From: Liquidambar formosana
Lineage: Eukaryota; Streptophyta; Magnoliopsida; Saxifragales; Altingiaceae
Direction of reading: 5' to 3'
NCBI GenBank assembly: GCA_039720395.1
Contig: CM077823.1
Coordinates: forward strand, 13,162,107 to 13,226,106
DNA length: 64,000 nt
Part shown: positions 1 to 12,080 of the stretch, piece by piece
Position numbering within the stretch: position 1 is the first letter of the stretch
How the letters are laid out: every line of letters starts with the position of its first letter
Translations under genes and position numbers: made by a program
Notes under the pieces: generated by a model
Databases searched by the model: none
Told to the model about the DNA's origin: nothing
What the model saw: only the letters and a program-made list of their open reading frames with translations

Positions 1-1117
1 AAATCCCTTAGTACCAGGCCAAAGACTGTGGAGACCGAACCTCAAGTTGCTGAGACACAGGCTAAGAAGAAGGGTAGGTTGAAAACCTCGACAGCTGTGG
101 TTGGTCGAAGCAAAAAGTCCAAAGCAGGTGATATGGATGACATCTTTGCATCTCTATCTCAGAAGGGATCCGATTCAATTTCTGTGCCCATTTCTTCTTC
201 TTCTATCTCCAAACCAGCTAAAAATCCTAAGCATTCTGAGGCCGATTATTCAAGTCTCCATAATGCCGAATCTACTGACTAAGATGAGTTGATCATTTTA
301 CCTGACCCTTCAAAAATCACAACTCAGCCACCCACCATGCTAGAAAAGACAATTATTGTAGCTCCAACTCCTTCAATCCCCTCTGAGGGCAAACTCTCAT
401 CGACTATGGCTTCCCTTGAAAGACTTCGCTCTTTCTTGAAGCCAAAGCTGGCTGAATCTCTTCTTTCTTCTACTACTTCCAATCCTTCTAAAGGCCCTGA
501 TGTTAAAAAAGCAAGAAAACTTCTGAAAACAATTTCCACTGTTCCCATAGCTTCTATTTTTTCTCAACTTGACAAAATCAAGACTACCATAAAAATCATC
601 TTGGCCGATTCCAATACCATTCCTAGCCACTCCTGGTCTAGCAGCTAATCTTCAATCTTTTGAAGAGATAATTTCTCCCCGCTGCTTTTTTGTTTCTTCT
701 ACCAAAAATGAAGCAATCTAGAACAGAAAGCTCTTAAATCAAATGATAGATCTGCAATCTAAAATCCAGACGGCCATGACCGAGGCCGAGAATATGAAAT
801 CTTTTATTGAGGATGGGAAAAAAACAACACAGCAATTTCAGGTTATTGTTGCTGATTTGGAGAAGCAATTAAGTGGGGTAAGAGAGAAACTGAAGGAAGC
901 AGAATTTGTCCAGTCTGAACTGGCAGAAGTTTTCACTGAAAAAGTTAGACAAGCACAAGAGTTAGCCAAACAATACACATCCTTCTCTGGTCAAGAAGAA
1001 GCTTTGGAGCAAAAACAGAGGAACCTGGAAGACCAGCTTCAAGCTTTTGAAGTTGAATGGTCGACCACGAAGGAATTACTTTCTCTTGCTGATTCTTCTC
1101 TCACCGCCTCTTCTTAA
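1..1117 (+). pseudogene. C-terminal part of the antisense (plant-mobile-domain) gene of E1, decayed
   Basis: This is the counterpart of exons 2 and 3 of the antisense gene of E2 (39403-42648) and runs opposite to E1 gag-pol. A basic, Ser/Lys-rich linker (about 1-620) is followed by a coiled-coil tail (743-1117) rich in Glu, Lys, Gln and Leu heptads. The same linker-plus-coil layout occurs in E2. There is an in-frame stop at 280-282, a stop near 646, and at least one frame change between 620 and 743. The plant mobile domain itself would lie left of position 1. The sequence runs straight through the place where E2 has its second intron (between the SQ codons near 565 and the following codons), with colinear residues on both sides. 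Identity to the E2 protein looks low, much lower than for gag-pol. Confidence 0.8.
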
Positions 1118-1393
1118 TCTCTGAACAATTTATTTCATGGTTGGGATGTAGCCATTAACATTCTCTTGATGTAAATTGGCCATAAGGCTTTTGCACAATC
1201 TCTCTTCTAACAATTTCTTTTGGTTCGACCAAAGGGTCGGACTTGCAATATTCTTTAAATGTGAATGCATGGATATGGGTATCATTTTTTGACATTCGGC
1301 CATGTGGCCTGAAATATATATTTTGACTTTGCTCTAAATATTTGAACGTGAATTTCTTTTATGCTTATATTCTCAATCATGTTTGGTATTTTC
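1118..1393. other. Spacer between antisense gene and pol of E1
   Basis: This is a short AT-rich intergenic stretch inside E1 between two convergent genes. It corresponds to 39197-39402 of E2. I see no coding sequence. Both convergent genes probably use it for 3' ends. Confidence 0.6.
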
Positions 1394-4300
1394 CTACATT
1401 GCAGGGTAATATTTTTTTAGAAATCGACCATTAATAGGTCGATCATGGATGTCACCATCCAAATTTTGTAGGTGATAAGCACCACCCCTTAGTACCTTAA
1501 GAATTTTGAAAGGGCCTTCCTAGTTAGGAGACCATTTTCCATACTTGGGATCTTTTAAACCGATGGGTAAGATAGCCATCCAAACCAATTCATTTTCAAT
1601 AAAAATTTTAGTCCAAACTTTCTTATCATAGGCTTTTTCTATTTTTCTCTTTTGGGCTTGTAAATGATCTAAGGCTAATAATCTAATATCATCTAGATCA
1701 TCTAATTCGGCCATCATGGCATCACAATAGTCTTGCTTACTTAAATTATTTTGCTTAGCAACTCTTAAAGACTGAACAGTTACCTACATTGGCAAAATTT
1801 GCATCATGCCCATAAGTTAGGGCGAATGGAGTTGTACCTGTGCTTATTCTTTTAGAATTTCGGTAAGCCCATAATGTTTCTGATAATAACTCATGCACGC
1901 TCGAGGATTCTCCTTAATCATTTTTTCAATACTTACTTTTAAAATTTTATTTATTGATTCGGCATGTCCGTTAGCTTGAGCGTAATAAGGAGTTGAATGT
2001 ACAATTTCAAAACCATATTCCTCAGCAAATGCTTTTACTTCATTACCAATAAATACTGAACCTTGGTCAGCAGTGATTGATTGAGGCAGACCGAACCTGT
2101 GAATAATATTTTCTTTAATACACTTTATCACTTTGGTCTGAGAGACCGAAGGCATTGGGATGGCTTCTACCCACTTGGTGAAATAATCAGTTGCCACTAA
2201 AATGAAAGCATCCTTTTTGAATGATTCTGGGTAAATTTTACCAATCACATCCATCGCCCAGCCCCTAAATGGCCAAGGCTTAACTATGGATTACAAACCG
2301 ATAGCTGGTGCATGTTGTACTGGCCCATGAATTTGACAGGCTTGACACCCTTTAGCATATTTTAAACAATCTTTCATAATATTTGGCCAATAATAGCCGT
2401 GTCTTCCTATGAGCCACCTCATTTTAATACCAGCTTGATGTGCCCCACAAATACCCTCATGGACTTCGGCCATGACTCGCATTAACTGAAACTGAGACAG
2501 GCATAAACATAAAAGGCCATCTATATTCTTTTTATACAATTCATCATTTAGAAAGACAAACTTCAAAGCTCTTTTTCTAACCTTATATTCGGTCTGATTT
2601 GATGGGTTTTGCAAGTATTTTATGATTGAAAATCTCCAATCATCTTGAGCAACATCTAATGACAACACCAACTCATCAGGACTGAATTTACTTACTATGG
2701 ATGATTCTAATCTTCTCTCTATAGTTATCGTCTTGGTAAGGACACTTAATGGGATTTTTAATCCAGAAGCTATCTAGGCCAATTCATTTAATTTATTGTT
2801 TTCTTTTCTAGGGACACATTTAAATAAAACATCAGCAAATAGCCCTAACAAATGCTTAGCAACTCTATTGTATTTAGTTAAAGATTCACTCACGCATTTG
2901 AAGTCACCAGATAACTGCCTTAAAATTAATTGGGAATCCCCAATGACAAGAACACTTGAAACATTCAAATCTACTAATAAACTAAAGCTGATAATGAGTG
3001 CTTCATATTTGGCCTGATTGTTTGTACAATCAAAATCCAATTTGAATGATAACTGAGTTTTTTTGTTAGTAGGGGATATCAAAACAAGCCCTACTCTGGC
3101 CGATTCTTCAGCTCTTAAACCATCGAAAATTAAGATCCATGGAACCACAAAGATACATCCAATCTCCATAGTTGGAAAAATCTTAGGGATTTCTTCCAAA
3201 TTTGGATGACTTGCTAAAAAATCGGCAAATACTTGGCCTTTTATTGCCCTTTGAGGTGTATATTGCAAACAAAAATCAATCAACACTAAGGACCACTTTG
3301 CAATTTTTCCTCTTACAATCGGTCTACTTAACATGTACTTAACCACATCAGTTTGACATATTATATAAACTAAAACGGGCAACATGTAATATCTCAACTT
3401 AATACAAGAGAAATATAAAGCCAAACTTTTCAATCGGTGTATATCTACACTCGATTTCATTCAACAATTTACTAAGAAAATAAACGGCCTACTCATGTCC
3501 GTCATCTCTATCTTGAGCCAACAATGCTCCAATAGATTCTTCAACGGCCGATATGTACAACTTTAAGGGTTTTCACTACTTAAGTGGCATCAACACCAGT
3601 GGCTTCGTGAGATACTCTTTAAGCTGGTCAAATGCTTCTTGATGTTGCCTATCCCACTTGAAGTCGTCCTCCACCCGTATCTTCAACAGAGGAGAGAAGG
3701 CTTTGGTTCACCTTGCACAATTGGAAATAAAACGGCGCAAGAAATTAACTTGACCGAGAAATCTTTGAAGTTCTTTTTTGTTAGAAGGTGGTTTTGAATC
3801 AATACTTGCCTTTGTTTTATTTTTATAAACTTCGATCCCCCTTTGGTGGACAAGATAACCTAAAAAGTTCCCAACTGATACACCAAAGGCACATTTTAAG
3901 GGATTCATTTTTAAATTATGAGCTCGCATTCTATTAAATGATTTTCTTAGATCAGTCATATGAATGTCCAAATCTGAAGATTTAACCACCACATCATCAA
4001 TATAAACTTCCATAAATTTTCTAATCATGTCTTGAAAAATACAATTCATAACTCTTTGATAAGTTGCACTAAGACCGAATGGCATTACAACCCATTCAAA
4101 AGTCCCAATGCTACCTGGGCATCTGAAGGCTGTTTTTGATACATCATCTTCAGCTATAAAAATTCGGTTATAGCCTAAATGACTATTCATTGAAGACAGG
4201 ACTTCAAATCCAACTGCCGTGTCGACCAACATGTCACCCACAGGCATTGGATATTTATCTTTTGGAGTGGCTTTGTTTAAATCTCTAAAATCTATACACA

Positions 4301-4836
4301 CTCGTAGTTTTCCATTCTTTTTCAAGAATGGAACACTGTTTGAAAGCCACTCCACATACTTGGCCATTCTAATGAATCCAGCTTTTAATAGTCTCTCAAT
4401 TTCTTTTTTTAACTTTGAGATGAATTTATGGAGCCATTCTCCTAAGAGGTTGTTTATATGGCTTAAATCCTTTTTTGATTGGTAACTTATGTTCAACCAA
4501 TTTTCGATTTAGACTTGGTAATTCATCATAATCCCAAGCAAAAAAATCTTTGAATTCTTTTAGTAAACCGATTAACTTTTCTTTCCAGCTTTCTGGTAAG
4601 TTTTGATTAATGAAAATCAGCTTAGAATCACCTAATAGTTTTACTTCTTGTAATGGGTCTATGACTTGAGTTTTTTCATCACTCAACTTCCTAGGCTGTG
4701 GTTGTAATTCTTTGAGAGTAATTTCATCCACATCTTCTCTGACATAATCGGCCAAACTGGCCGATTTATTAATCTCAGCTATGTAAGATTCTATTCTCTG
4801 CATGGCTTCTTAGTATGCTTGGATTTCAAGATTCAT
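1394..4836 (-). pseudogene. pol: E1 pol: reverse transcriptase, RNase H, archaeal RNase H, integrase (broken)
   Basis: ATG at 4836 overlaps the upstream stop (4828-4826) exactly as in E2. Order of domains: linker, RT with the VYIDDVVV active-site motif (near 3990), RNase H, second RNase H starting with the FDG motif (near 3120), integrase zinc finger (His-His-Cys-Cys around 2300-2470), and catalytic core with the D of TADQGSVF and the E of the HAESINK segment. It ends after a chromodomain-less tail at TAG 1396-1394. Several frame changes and stops break it, for example around 3470-3700, 2680-2770 and 1740-1850. It matches E2 pol along its whole length with high identity, so it is a dead copy of the same family. 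Confidence 0.9.
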
Positions 4837-5172
4837 TAAAACTTTTATTCCTAGACAAGGTCTCTCGTGAGACCGAATTTACATGGCATCCTCCATCCAA
4901 CATTGGTGAAGCGACCGTAAGGGGTCGGCCATGTTTATTACACCTTGAAAACTCTAAGGGCTTCACATTTTTATCATAAAGAACTGCCTCAACAAAGTTG
5001 GTTGTTAAGGCAAATAGGTGACTATCGGCCTGAATTACTTCAGCTTTATCCCCATTCCAAATCATCAAACATTGATGAAGTGAAGATAGGACACATAGGT
5101 TTGCATAAATCCAATCTTAGCCTAATAAGGCATTATAGTTTGAGGCCAAATTCATGACAAAGAATGCTGTCT

Positions 5173-7948
5173 GTGAACCCCAGAAATTGGGCCCACAAGG
5201 GATTGAAAGAAAGTGGGTTTGAAAAAGAAAAAAGGAAAGGAGTCGCCACCTTATTTTTTAAAGGAAACAAGGAAAACCCTAAAAATAGTTTGTTTTAGGA
5301 AAACAATTTGAATGACTCCATAAAAAAGGAAAGGCAAAAACCAATCTTTTGAAAACCAAAGAAATCGGGGATTCGGAGGCTAAGTTATGACATAGGAAGG
5401 TTGTAGGCAAAGCCTATAGGCACCCATGTCACCCTTTCGATCTCTCAGTTCATTTGGGCTAAATCAAGATCTTTCCATACAAAAATCAGCAAGTATATCA
5501 TCACAAGAATTGCATGCATATCATATATTTCATTCATCCATCCATGCATAATAAGCACATAAAAACAGAAAAAGAAAAAAAAGAAAACAAAAATAAACCT
5601 AGGATGCTTGGATCCTAGAACGGACTTGAGCCTCACGAAGAGCGCCTACGTACCATGCAACGAAATACATGGATCAAAGTCCACGTAGTTCGATTAGAAC
5701 TAAGGTTAAATCCTAATACAAACCTATGGTTAAAACCCTAGGTTTCCTTATTTGATCAAAAGAGTTGAATATGATAGAAAGTTTGATTTTAGAAAGAACT
5801 CCATAAAATGGAAACTTTAATAAAAACCAGAATTTTGTTGGTTAAGGAAACCTCTAATTAAACCATAGGATCATATTAAAAATTAACCCTAAATAGGGAG
5901 AAGAGAAGGGATAAGGAAGAAAGGTGAATTGGGGCACCTTCACACCCACTTACCTGAGCGCAATTAGCTCCAAACATTAGCCATTTCAGACATGAGCAGC
6001 CCTATTTGCCATAGGACAAATACCACACCTATTTGCACCCTTACAAGTGCTCAAAACCATGCAAAAACACTAACATGCAAATCTGGACAGAATAGTATTA
6101 TGACCTAAAATCATCCACTAAGCATGCCAATAGCAAAAACAACGAACAATAATAAGTCCTAACATATTCCTAGAACCATATCATGCATAAAAACCCTAAA
6201 ACATACTAACATGCATGCAAAACTATCATGTTTACTCCATATGAAAAACATATACAGCAAACACGAAGAAAAACCAATAAAAAAGTCTACTTTATCATGC
6301 TATATGAAAACAAACACGAAACAATGACTCTAAAACCCTAAACTCACAAATATGCTTAAAAACTCACAAGACATACTTTAATCATGCTAAAACCAAACTA
6401 AACAGAAATTAAATCATGCATATTAACTAACTAAAGCAATATAACATGATGAAAATCCTAACTCTAACATGCAATGACACTAATCCTAGCACAAGGACAA
6501 ACAGGAGCACAAGAATCATAACTATGCATTAAAAACCTAAAGGACAGCCCTAAAGCATGCTAAACAGTAGATAAACAATAGATATTCCATGTATATTAAC
6601 TAGCTAGAGTGTTAATACATGATAAAAAAGTTACCTTTAACATGCAATAAGCCTAACCCATATGAAAACCTAGTTTAAGCTTGAATAGAGAAGGAGAATA
6701 CCTTAGGAAGGGCCTTCCTTTGTGTTTGTAATTGTTCGTGGCTCCTCAGGTCTTTAGAGTGAATCAAACCAACACAAATCCTCCTCTTTGTCAAAGTGGT
6801 ATCACAGCAAAGAGATCAAAACTCACTCAACTTTGAAAAGAAATAGAAAACAAAAAGAGAACAAGAGAAAAGAAAAGTGATTTTCGTCACTTTGCAGCAG
6901 CAGCAACTTCAATCGCGTTTTTGGGTATGAAAACGTTGGATTTGGACAAAGCTTGTGAAATACAAAGTTGTAGAGAATTGAATTATCTTTCTAACAAGAC
7001 CAATTTCATCAAATTCTAACTTCGGATGAAAAAGTTATGATTAAAATACGACTGCTGGTTTTCAGAAAATCTGCTGCTGAATTATGACGAATTTCACTCC
7101 CTCCAAACCCTCTTCTCCTCTCCCCTTGTTTAAAGACATTAAGAGAGTATTTATAGCTGAAATCTGGAGTTTCCCTTTCCTTCCTGGACTAGGTTTCTTT
7201 GGAGAATAATCAAAAGGTATTTTATAATGATAAAAGACTTCTAATCTGAATAGGAAAAGGAAATTGTCTTTTATAAAAATTGGGAGACTGACCGCTAACA
7301 CGCTTGCACATGTATCGTATGTGTGTACACACACTCATCACATACGTACACGTGTTAGTGTCATGATAAAAATGGCTAATTTAATAAAATAATTTTCTTT
7401 TCATTTTAACCAAAAATCTCATGCTGTGATTCGCACTAATTCTTCAAGGATAATCCGTAAATAACCACACTAAACTCATCATCAAGCCATATCAAAATTG
7501 AACTTCATGAAACACTTTTGAGGGTAAAATGATGACTAATGAAAGTCAATTTGAAAAGATTTGGTTGGTAATTGTGAGTCAATTAGAGCTAACCCAAGGA
7601 AGGGTCAATTAACCAACTTGAACTATATCGAGCCATTTTAATCCCGAGCCATTGACTTACCAAATTGAACCTAGAAATACCTCTTATGCATCCATATGAA
7701 CTCCAATTGACAATTTGGAGATCATTCCAAGGTCAAATGAAAAGTTTGGGACTTAAAAGACGATTATGCCCCTCAAGTCACAAAAGCTCTTATTATCCCT
7801 CAAGATCAAATCCAATTTGAACCAAAATTCATATCCATTGTCCTTGTGACTCTAGAAAACTAATGCAAGTGACTAGACTAAAAAACAAAACAAAAACATG
7901 CATGAAATGATGAGCCCTAGTAAGGTGGTGCAAAAATGGGGTGTGACA
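5173..7948 (-). mobile_element. Solo LTR 1 (2776 bp), inserted in E1 protease
   Basis: It begins TGTGAACCCC and ends GGGTGTGACA on the plus strand (TG...CA ends) and is flanked by perfect 5-bp duplicates CTGTC at 5168-5172 and 7949-7953. The interrupted E1 codons rejoin when it is removed. Element orientation is inferred as minus from a TATA box (CTATAAATA) at 7156-7148 followed by a TC-rich leader. A second copy lies at 12081-14778. No gag or pol is present, so this is a solo LTR left by LTR-LTR recombination. The great length and the CGACTCC stretch near its end suggest a long-LTR gypsy (Ogre-like) family. The family assignment is a guess. Confidence 0.88.
7148..7156 (-). promoter_or_regulatory. 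TATA box of solo LTR 1
   Basis: Minus strand reads CTATAAATA, a close match to the plant TATA consensus. The equivalent position in solo LTR 2 (13794-13802) is identical although flanking sequence has diverged, which supports a functional origin. Confidence 0.6.
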
Positions 7949-8531
7949 CTGTCATTTTAGTTTTGTTTCCTATAGTTACTTCCATAGGAACAACCCTTTC
8001 AGGCTTTACAGTTCCACCCATGAAATTAACTATTGAAACCTCTGTAGGTAATAAATCTTTTTCGGTCTTTCCTAACTTCTTCATGATCGAAATTGGCATA
8101 ATGTTTATAGAGGCCCCATTATCTACTAAAACCCTTGAGATTGGTTTTCCATTAAAATGGGCCTTAATATATAAAGGTTTCAAATGTTTAGCCATATTTT
8201 CACTTGGCTTTGTGAAAGTAATGTCTTTACTAGGTAATTCGGTCTATACAGACCGATTAAATGCTTCTAAAATTTCATTAATAGAGAGTTTTCCTTCAAA
8301 ACCAACATCAATGTCATCAGAAGACTGAGTCTGGCTTTCCTTAGCTTTGAAATCAACAGGTAAAATAAAAACCATGTTTACTTGAATCTTAGTAGGTGGA
8401 AGAGAATCAAATTGAATGGTATTATCGTCGTCAGCATTAAAATCATTGGCCTCTAAAATCTCATCTTCCTTGCACTTCTCGATAGCTACTTGAAGAGATT
8501 TATTTTCCTCGTCGAGTGCTTCCAAGAGCTT

Positions 8532-11297
8532 CTAGATATGAGACCAAATTCGGTATCCCCTATCTTCTTAATCAGTTCTCTCTTTTCTTCAGCTTGCATT
8601 CTTTGAAGCCTCCTTTTCTGGGTTCGAGTCATTCCAGGTTGACTGAACTTTGGGTAACGAGCTTGGGCCCAATTTTTTGGCTGAGTCGGCCTTGGCCTCA
8701 CCATTCTAGGCTTGATTAAATTATGCAAGTCACCCTCACTAGTCCGAAAACTGGATGCTTTATCTTTAGTCATTTTATCGACCTGATTGCTTCTGGCCTG
8801 ATAATCATTTCTCACAATGATTAGTAAACCTTTACCTTTTGAGTATTCATCAAGTCGAATCCTCTTGTTGCTATCATCTGTCTTTCGGTAGCCTTTCCTC
8901 AAGCTTCTAGTATACTCTTTATTTTCTTCTTTTATTATCTTCTCTTTTTCAACTTTAGCTTCATACAAGCTACTTGAGCTGAATTTTTGTTCATACTTGT
9001 TCGGCTTCCTGGCCACAGCATTTACAACTTCGGCCTCATTAAGGCCCCTTACTTGTAACTCACCTCTATATACTGAAACTTCAACATCTCCAATCACAGC
9101 CTTTTTCAAATTCCTAGGGTCATACTGGGGCATTGCCAATTTATTGTGACACCCTCGACAATAGAGTGGGTAACCATAAATGTCATTAAGATGCTCTATT
9201 GCGACTTTTGTCTATCTCTTAATAATACTAGAATCCAGCCTCCCAGAATAGGCATAGGTCTCACCTTCAGCCTTAGGGATAAAAGAGATCAATTTCATAG
9301 CTTCATTTCGCTATTGTGGAGCCTGCATGATTGTTTTTCCTTTGTCCTCTGATCCCTTTCCAACATTTTTGGCCTTCTTGTCAGACACATTTGAGTCCTG
9401 CACCTGTAAAACGACCATATTAACTGGAAATTCAAAAGGAAAAGGATTTTCCTCTACTTGATGGACAGTTTTTTCCTCAGGAAATTTCAACTTTTCACTA
9501 TTGATTGACCTTTGAATGGCATCCCTTAACACAAAACAACTATTTGTTGGATGTGTCCAACAATCATGCCATTTGCAATATTTTTTATCTTTCATTTCCT
9601 CTGCAGATGGGATTTTATGTCCATCTTTTCACAGTAGATCAAATATTTACTCTGTTTTAGAGAGGTCAAAATCATATTTTTTTATCCCTAAAATTATTTC
9701 CATTTTGGCTCCCATTATTTGGCCTCCTCTGGAAATTTTGTTTCAACTCTTGGACCTTAGATTTTACCAAGGCCCTTCACGTATAAGGTCGATTAATATT
9801 TAATTCAGCCATTGCAATTTCCTCTTCAATTTCTTCATTTTCTTCAATGGCTTCAATCTGAGTCACTTCCCTATTGGGGTTTCTATAATAAGTTCCCCTT
9901 GAAGAAACCTTTCTTTGATTCTCTTCTTCGAGAATTCTTTCATATTTTGATACAGCAGTCATGAGATGTCAAAGGTCAAAAAAGTCCTGACCAATAAATC
10001 TCTTCCTATTTTCTAGATTGAGACCACTAATCACTATATTGACACAATTGAATTGTGCCAAATTCGATCTACACCTACATTGAGCATTGCGGAACCTCTG
10101 GACAAAGGTATCAACCTTTTCTCCAAGCTCCTGACACGTTCGGGCAAGATTAACAACCGTTATTTCAATCTCAGCCCTACAAAAGTAAGTATGGAAAAAG
10201 GACTCCATTTCCTACCATGTTTTAATCGAGCCTGATGGCAAATTGATATACCAATTAAAGGCCCACCCAGTTAAAGAACTTGGGAACAACCTTAGCTTTA
10301 AAAAGCCACTGCTGCCCGCTTCACTACATTAGTACGTGAATCGGCCAACAAGTTCAAAGGTCGACTGCCTATTCTCTCTTGAAAACAAAGTAAAATCAGG
10401 AAACTTAAAGCCTTTAGGGAATTCATGAAGCTGGTCGATATATTCAGGGTAAGGACAACTATAAGCCGTTCTAATTAGAGGTCGACCTACCCCTATTTGT
10501 TCCCTAATGATATTAGCAATATCCTCTCTAAAATTGTTTGGGTTGTCCCTCAAATTAGTCTGGAAGTTTTGTGTAGGGTCTTCGACCTATATAGTTATAT
10601 GGGATTTCATTTAAACCCCCATAATTTCTAGCCGTCGATCGGCCAGTTCTAATTGGTATTTCATTTGGGTTTCCAAACATAAATGGGCTATTTCGGTTCG
10701 GGTCAAATGAATCATTTAACATTTGATTATAAATTTGCCCCCCGAGTGTAGCATAGAACACATTGTTATTTACTCCATTTGTTCCAACATTTGGTCTAGT
10801 ATGACCGAATTGACTTCCCAAATGGATTGAGGTGGGGATCTACCCTTCAGGCTGAAATATTGATGGATTTGGCCCTAGAGGATCTTGACTATATCCCCAT
10901 ACTCGAAATTGTTTGGATTTTCGGCCTTTTGACCATATTAATTGGATTTTTCATGAGCATTATTTTTAAACATCGGACCGAGTTTTTCCACCATATAGCT
11001 AGGTAACCTATCCAAATTTTTATTCAGACTATTACTAATCTGCTGATTGGACTCAACAAACGTTTTCATAGTAAGAGACATTTGTTGCATTATCATCTGA
11101 GAGATGTCATGCATCATGGTGTCAAAATTCATTCTGAAAGTAGCCATGAACTCATTAGCAACATTTGCATGATCTAACGGTTGGCTTTCCATATTTTCAT
11201 TCCCTAGAGAATTATCTCCTGGGATTTCCAGATTATCTTCTTGGCCAAATTCTTGGCCTATAGTCTCTTTTCCACGTCCTCCACGTTTTTGTGGCAT
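8532..11297 (-). pseudogene. gag: E1 gag (capsid polyprotein), broken
   Basis: It starts MPQKRGGRGK (ATG 11297), followed by an acidic N-terminus, a retrotransposon gag domain (about 10450-10000, with AQCRCRSNL), and a Cys/His segment CKWHDCWTHPTNSC (about 9545-9580) typical of Tat gag. A Lys/Arg-rich C-terminal third ends at TAG 8534-8532. Compared with E2 there are several stops and frame changes (near 10930, 10330, 9965, 9780, 9640, 9300) and a 1-nt loss near 8565 just before the terminal TAG. Gag forms the virus-like particle that packages element RNA. Confidence 0.9.
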
Positions 11298-11344
11298 GAT
11301 TTTGCAAGAAAATCTCCTAGAAACTGGAAAATAACACTAATGGT

Positions 11345-11361
11345 GTCCCACCAGTATGCCA
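11345..11361 (-). other. Primer-binding site of E1 (decayed)
   Basis: TGGCATACTGGTGGGAC on the minus strand, just inside the LTR. The E2 version is TGGCACGCCCGGTGGGAC, so three internal bases have changed. The site primes minus-strand DNA synthesis by a tRNA. I cannot name the tRNA. Confidence 0.65.
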
Positions 11362-12080
11362 AAAGTGTTTCCTCCAAATTAGTGATTCTGGGGATTGGGT
11401 TGCGCAAGTGTGCCAGCCATGAGATTGTGACGAATTATGAGTTCTACCTTGTCTTGAATGGCCTTAAGGACTTTTTCTGTAACAAGTAACAAAGTGAATA
11501 GGAAAATAACAGAAATTAAAAACAAATGCTTACCACGGAGGAAGCCATTTTCATTGATAACTTTTGAAATTACAAATATACAAAAGGGTGCACACGCCTT
11601 TGACCAAAAAGGAGAACATGTTTTTGGGTTTAAAATCCTAAAGTTCTAATAGAAAATGAAAAAGATAAAGTTCTTTGGGAACTGGTTTGATGATTATTGT
11701 TGAAGGTCCTCCAAAATGACTATCTTTCCTCTTTTATACGCTTCAGTCACAACTGCTCCGCAGAATTCGTCCATTAACTACCCACTTTCATGATCTTCCA
11801 GCTTCCATTACTGCCGCGTCCTTATAACTCCCCATGATCTCATTCCAGCAACCGTTCCAATCATGTGATTAATAACTATTTCCTAGTACAATAAAAATTC
11901 GGTCTCAGCTAGTCGATCTCAAAAGCCTTAATCCAGCACGTTGTACTTGACTACAATTGGTAACTGATTTGCCGATAGTTGTTTTCGTGAGGAATTCGGC
12001 CCTTTTGAAACATCTGAAAAGGGTTTCACAATTCTTGACTGAATACCAATACAAAAATCGTTAGGCCGATTTTTAGGGTG

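Larger units (their letters stand above)
4826..8534 (-). pseudogene. pro: E1 protease region, split by a solo LTR
   Basis: An aspartic protease segment with the VDNGASINIMP active-site motif (8130-8160) lies directly after the gag TAG (8534-8532), in the frame of that TAG. It is interrupted by the solo LTR 5173-7948. Removing this LTR plus one CTGTC duplicate rejoins the codons for TKMT and AFF as in E2. Damage includes a TAG near 8248, a 1-nt gain in a T-run near 5160 and a stop near 5122. The segment ends at TGA 4828-4826, which overlaps the pol ATG by 11 nt. The cleavage role is inferred from the family. Confidence 0.85.
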
